From JAENVT01 sp963805445 (GTDB lineage: Bacteria > Actinomycetota > Acidimicrobiia > Acidimicrobiales > Ilumatobacteraceae): a stretch of 64,000 nt of DNA. Positions within the stretch are counted from its first letter, which is position 1, and each line of letters starts with the position of its first letter. Under the pieces are notes generated by a model. It did no database searches. It saw nothing but the letters and a program-made list of their open reading frames with translations, and was not told the DNA's origin. The position numbers and the translations under genes were made by a program. Location of the stretch: the NCBI GenBank assembly GCA_963805445.1, contig CAWDUI010000047.1, forward strand, positions 434,001 to 498,000, in the 5' to 3' direction. This document shows, in pieces, positions 61,309 to 64,000 of this stretch.

Positions 61309-61764
61309 TCAGTCGCGGCCGGAATGACCGAAGCCGCCGCCGCGGTCGTCGCCGTCGTGCGTGTCGACGACGAGCCACTCGACTTCCTCGACGCGTTGGA
61401 TCACCAACTGCGCCAGCCGATCGCCGCGGTTGACGATGAACGGCTGTTGCGGATCGGTGTTCAGCAGGACCACCTTGACCTCGCCGCGGTAGGCCGAGTC
61501 GATCAGGCCGGGCGTGTTGGCCAGTGTGAGGCCGTGGTTCAACGCATTGCCGCTTCGCGGCAGCACGAAGCCCGCATAGCCGAGCGGCACGGCGATCGAG
61601 ATCCCCGTCGGCATCAACAGCCGCCCACCGCCCGGTGGCACCACGCCATGTTCACGGGCACGAAGGTCGAGGCCGGCATCGCCCGAATGCGCGTAGGACG
61701 GAAGCGGAAGATCGGGGTCGAGTCGAACGATCGGCACGGCGAGCACAACATGGGACTCTGCCAC
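61309..61764 (-). CDS. dut: dUTP diphosphatase (trimeric dUTPase)
   Basis: It hydrolyses dUTP to dUMP and PPi, keeping uracil out of DNA. All five motifs are readable: AHSGDAGLDLRA, LPRSGNALNHGL, NTPGLIDSAYRGEVK, RGDRLAQLVIQRV and GGGFGHSGRD. The C-terminal Phe-x-x-Ser is the P-loop-like closing arm. About 151 residues, as usual. The start is a GTG at 61764 (VAESHVVLAVPIVRLD) or a nearby GTG at 61746. It is divergent from selA with 31 bp between. Confidence 0.93.
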   Translation of the reverse strand: MAESHVVLAVPIVRLDPDLPLPSYAHSGDAGLDLRAREHGVVPPGGGRLLMPTGISIAVPLGYAGFVLPRSGNALNHGLTLANTPGLIDSAYRGEVKVVLLNTDPQQPFIVNRGDRLAQLVIQRVEEVEWLVVDTHDGDDRGGGFGHSGRD

Positions 61765-61795
61765 ACCCAGGTGGTGGCTGGCTACGCTCCGAGCG

Positions 61796-63084
61796 ATGGT
61801 TACCCCACCGCACCCGCCCAGCGTCGATGCGCTGGCCCGAGTGATGGCGGCGAGCGGCCTGCCCCACGCGGTGTGCGTCGAGTTGGCACGCGAGGCGGTC
61901 GCCGCCGGCCCTGCCGGCTTCGAACGCTCGGCGGCGCTCACCCGCGCCAACGTCTTCGCCAGACTCGTTGCTGGGGCCGGTGATCAATGCCACCGGCGTG
62001 TTGTTGCACACCAACCTCGGTCGCGCTCCGCTGCAGGTCACCCAGCCACCGACGGCCCTGAACCTCGAGTTCGATCTGCAGACCGGCGGGCGAGGGTCGC
62101 GGCAACAGGCAGTCGGCAGACTGCTGGCGATGCTGTGCGGGGCCGAGGCCGCGATCGTCGTCAACAACAACGCCTCTGCGGTGCTGCTGGTGCTCGCTGC
62201 CGTCGCCCGCGATCGTCAGGTCGTGGTCAGTCGCGGCGAGAGCGTGGAGATCGGCGGTGGGTTCCGCATCCCCGACGTGATGGAGCAATCCGGCGCGACC
62301 TTGGTCGACGTGGGTACGACCAATCGAACCCGACTGGCCGACTACCGCAAGGCGATCGGCCGCAAGACACGCCGATGTCGCCGCGATCTTGAAGGTGCAT
62401 CCGAGCAACTACCGCATCGAAGGCTTCGTCGAGAACACGAGCGTGGCCGACCTGGCCACCCTGGGCGTGCCGGTGATCGCCGACATCGGCAGCGGCTTGA
62501 TCGACGCCAATTGCCCATGGATGAGCGGCCCGCCGCCGGCGTGGCTGCACGGCGAACCGGCCGCTCGCCAATCGCTCGACGACGGCGCGGCGCTGGTGAC
62601 GTTCAGCGGCGACAAGCTGTTCGGTGGGCCGCAGGCCGGCATCATCGCCGGACGCGCCGACATCGTGGCCCAGTGCGCCCAGCATCCGCTGATGCGTGCG
62701 TTGCGTCCCGGCGCGCTCGTGATGTCGTTGATGCAGCGCACGACGATGGCCTACCTCGACCGCACTGCGACTGCCGACATCCCCTTCTGGGCAATGATCG
62801 CGGCGACCACCGAAGACCTCCATGTGCGAGCCGGCGAGATCATCGCCGCTGCCGGTGTCGGTGAGATCGAGGCCACCGAGGCAGTTCCCGGTGCCGGTTC
62901 GGCGCCCGGCACGACCATCCCCTCCGTCGGAATTCGCATCGCCGGTGATCGCCTGGGGGTGCTGCGGTCATGCAATCCGCCCGTCGTCGCCCGCACCCGC
63001 GACGGGTCGACGGTGCTCGATCTGCGCACGGTTGATCCCAGCCTCGACGGGGCGGTGGCCGCGGCCCTGCGACGATGCGCGTAG
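61796..63084 (+). CDS. selA: L-seryl-tRNA(Sec) selenium transferase (two frame slips)
   Basis: It converts Ser-tRNA(Sec) to Sec-tRNA(Sec) with selenophosphate. About 430 residues: N-terminal HTH-like SVDALARVMAASGLPHAVCV; the core VINATGVLLHTNLGRAPL; NNNASAVLLVLAAVA; SRGESVEIGGGFRIPDVMEQ; and the PLP lysine in FSGDKLFGGPQAGIIAG (near 62610). Slips lie near 61968 and 62372. The ATG at 61796 starts it. It overlaps selB by 10 bp. No selD or tRNA-Sec gene is visible in the window. Confidence 0.92.
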
Positions 63085-64000
63085 TCGCCACAGCCGGTCA
63101 CGTCGACCACGGCAAGTCGTCGCTGGTGGAACTGCTGACCGGCGTCAATCCCGACCGCCTCGAGGAGGAGCGCAACCGCGGGCTGACCATCGACCTCGGC
63201 TTCGCCCACACGACGCTTCCGAGCGGCGAAGGGATCAGCTTCATCGACGTTCCCGGTCACGTGAAGTTCATCGGCAACATGCTGGCCGGTGTCGGCGGTG
63301 TGGACGCATGCCTGTTCGTGGTCGCCGCGACCGAGGGGTGGAAACCGCAGAGTGAGGAGCACCTGCGGATCCTCGAACTGGTCGGGCTCGGTCACGGGTT
63401 GATCGCACTGACGAAGGTCGACCTGGTCGACGACGAGTGGCGGCTACTGCAGGAGATGGAGCTCCGCGACCGTTTGGCCGGCTCCTTCCTGGCCGACTCG
63501 CCCATCGTCGCGGTCAGTGCCGTCACCGGAGCAGGTGTCGACGACCTGCGCGCCGCGCTCGATGTGTTGGTGCACGAAACGCCGGCGGCGACCGACCGGG
63601 GCAGGCCCCGCCTGTGGATCGACCGCGTGTTCGCCGCGAAGGGAAGTGGCACCGTGGTCACCGGCACGCTGACGGGCGGGCGAGCTACGCACCGACCAGC
63701 ACGTGCACGCCGGCGGTCGAGCGGTGCGGATCCGTGGGATGCAAACCCATGGTCGCAGCGAGTCGGCGATCGGGCCGGGCAATCGCGTCGCGCTCAACCT
63801 CGCCGGCATCGACCACACCGATCTCGAACGCGGCAACGCGGTGACGATCGCCGCCCAGTGGCGACCGACGCAACGCTTCGATGCATCGCTGAGCGTGCTG
63901 TCCGCATTGCAGCACCAGGTGACGAGGCGAGGCGCGTACTTGGCGTACATCGGGTCGGGAGCATTTCCGGCGAAGCTCCGCGTGCTGGGCCACGATGCCA
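63075..64000 (+). CDS. selB: Selenocysteine-specific elongation factor, cut by the window end (slip near 63683)
   Basis: It brings Sec-tRNA(Sec) to UGA codons marked by a SECIS hairpin. The GTPase domain is intact: G1 ATAGHVDHGKSSLVELLTG, G2 RGLTIDLGFAHTTL, G3 DVPGHVKFIGNM, G4 LTKVDLVDD. Domain II follows (VFAAKGSGTVVTGTLTGG) and, after a slip near 63683, LRTDQHVHAGGRAVRIRGMQ. The C-terminal winged helices lie outside the window. The ATG at 63075 lies within the selA end. Confidence 0.94.
   Translation, partial: MRVVATAGHVDHGKSSLVELLTGVNPDRLEEERNRGLTIDLGFAHTTLPSGEGISFIDVPGHVKFIGNMLAGVGGVDACLFVVAATEGWKPQSEEHLRILELVGLGHGLIALTKVDLVDDEWRLLQEMELRDRLAGSFLADSPIVAVSAVTGAGVDDLRAALDVLVHETPAATDRGRPRLWIDRVFAAKGSGTVVTGTLTGGRATHRPARARRRSSGADPWDANPWSQRVGDRAGQSRRAQPRRHRPHRSRTRQRGDDRRPVATDATLRCIAERAVRIAAPGDEARRVLGVHRVGSISGEAPRAGPRC

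Overview
The window is high-GC actinobacterial DNA. The gene set fits a free-living actinobacterium of the Acidimicrobiia/Ilumatobacter kind: TopA with a Lys/Ala-rich tail, a SigH/RsrA-type pair, a DUF2342-like metalloprotease next to tilS, and SelA/SelB. That placement is inferred from gene content only. Many genes, including housekeeping ones (topA, holB, tilS, livF, selA, selB), are broken by single-base frame slips. Other long genes (GGDEF-EAL, LivHM, the Liv binding protein) are clean. I read most slips as sequence errors and give the reconstructed gene spans.

Layout. 1-9.6 kb: end of a polyamine-type ABC transporter, topA, an EamA exporter, tmk-holB, and a membrane GGDEF-EAL protein. 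9.76-28.6 kb: an 18.8-kb integrated element in tRNA-Thr(CGT), bounded by a 49-bp perfect direct repeat of the tRNA 3' part. It carries a tyrosine integrase, a divergent XRE regulator / excisionase-like HTH pair, a winged-helix protein, a MobF relaxase-helicase, a ParE/RelE toxin-antitoxin pair and no visible type IV secretion genes, so it looks mobilizable rather than self-transmissible. Its main cargo is five sigma-factor genes, each translationally coupled to a gene for a protein with one membrane anchor and an extracytoplasmic domain (A at 10.96-12.8 kb, B 19.8-21.9, C 22.0-24.1, D 24.2-26.3, E 26.7-28.0). This cluster is the best candidate here for an undescribed system.

28.6-49.8 kb: a damaged VOC gene beside attR, a DinB-like protein, a molybdopterin oxidoreductase, a serine hydrolase, a MalT-like LuxR regulator divergent from a branched-chain/urea/amide-type ABC operon (binding protein, fused LivH-LivM, LivG, LivF), a PPOX-like flavoprotein, a Tat-exported multicopper oxidase, an alpha/beta hydrolase, an APC permease and a second large LuxR regulator.

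49.8-64 kb: an acyltransferase-3/SGNH protein, a MarR regulator, a SigH/RsrA-type pair preceded by a tandem 33-bp repeat, a small membrane protein, metalloprotease-tilS, a probable catalytically dead tyrosine phosphatase, a DUF2510-LURP/scramblase-like protein, a LysM-M23 endopeptidase, an SDR-acyltransferase-hydrolase operon, a Nudix protein, dut, and the selenocysteine genes selA-selB (selB cut by the window end).
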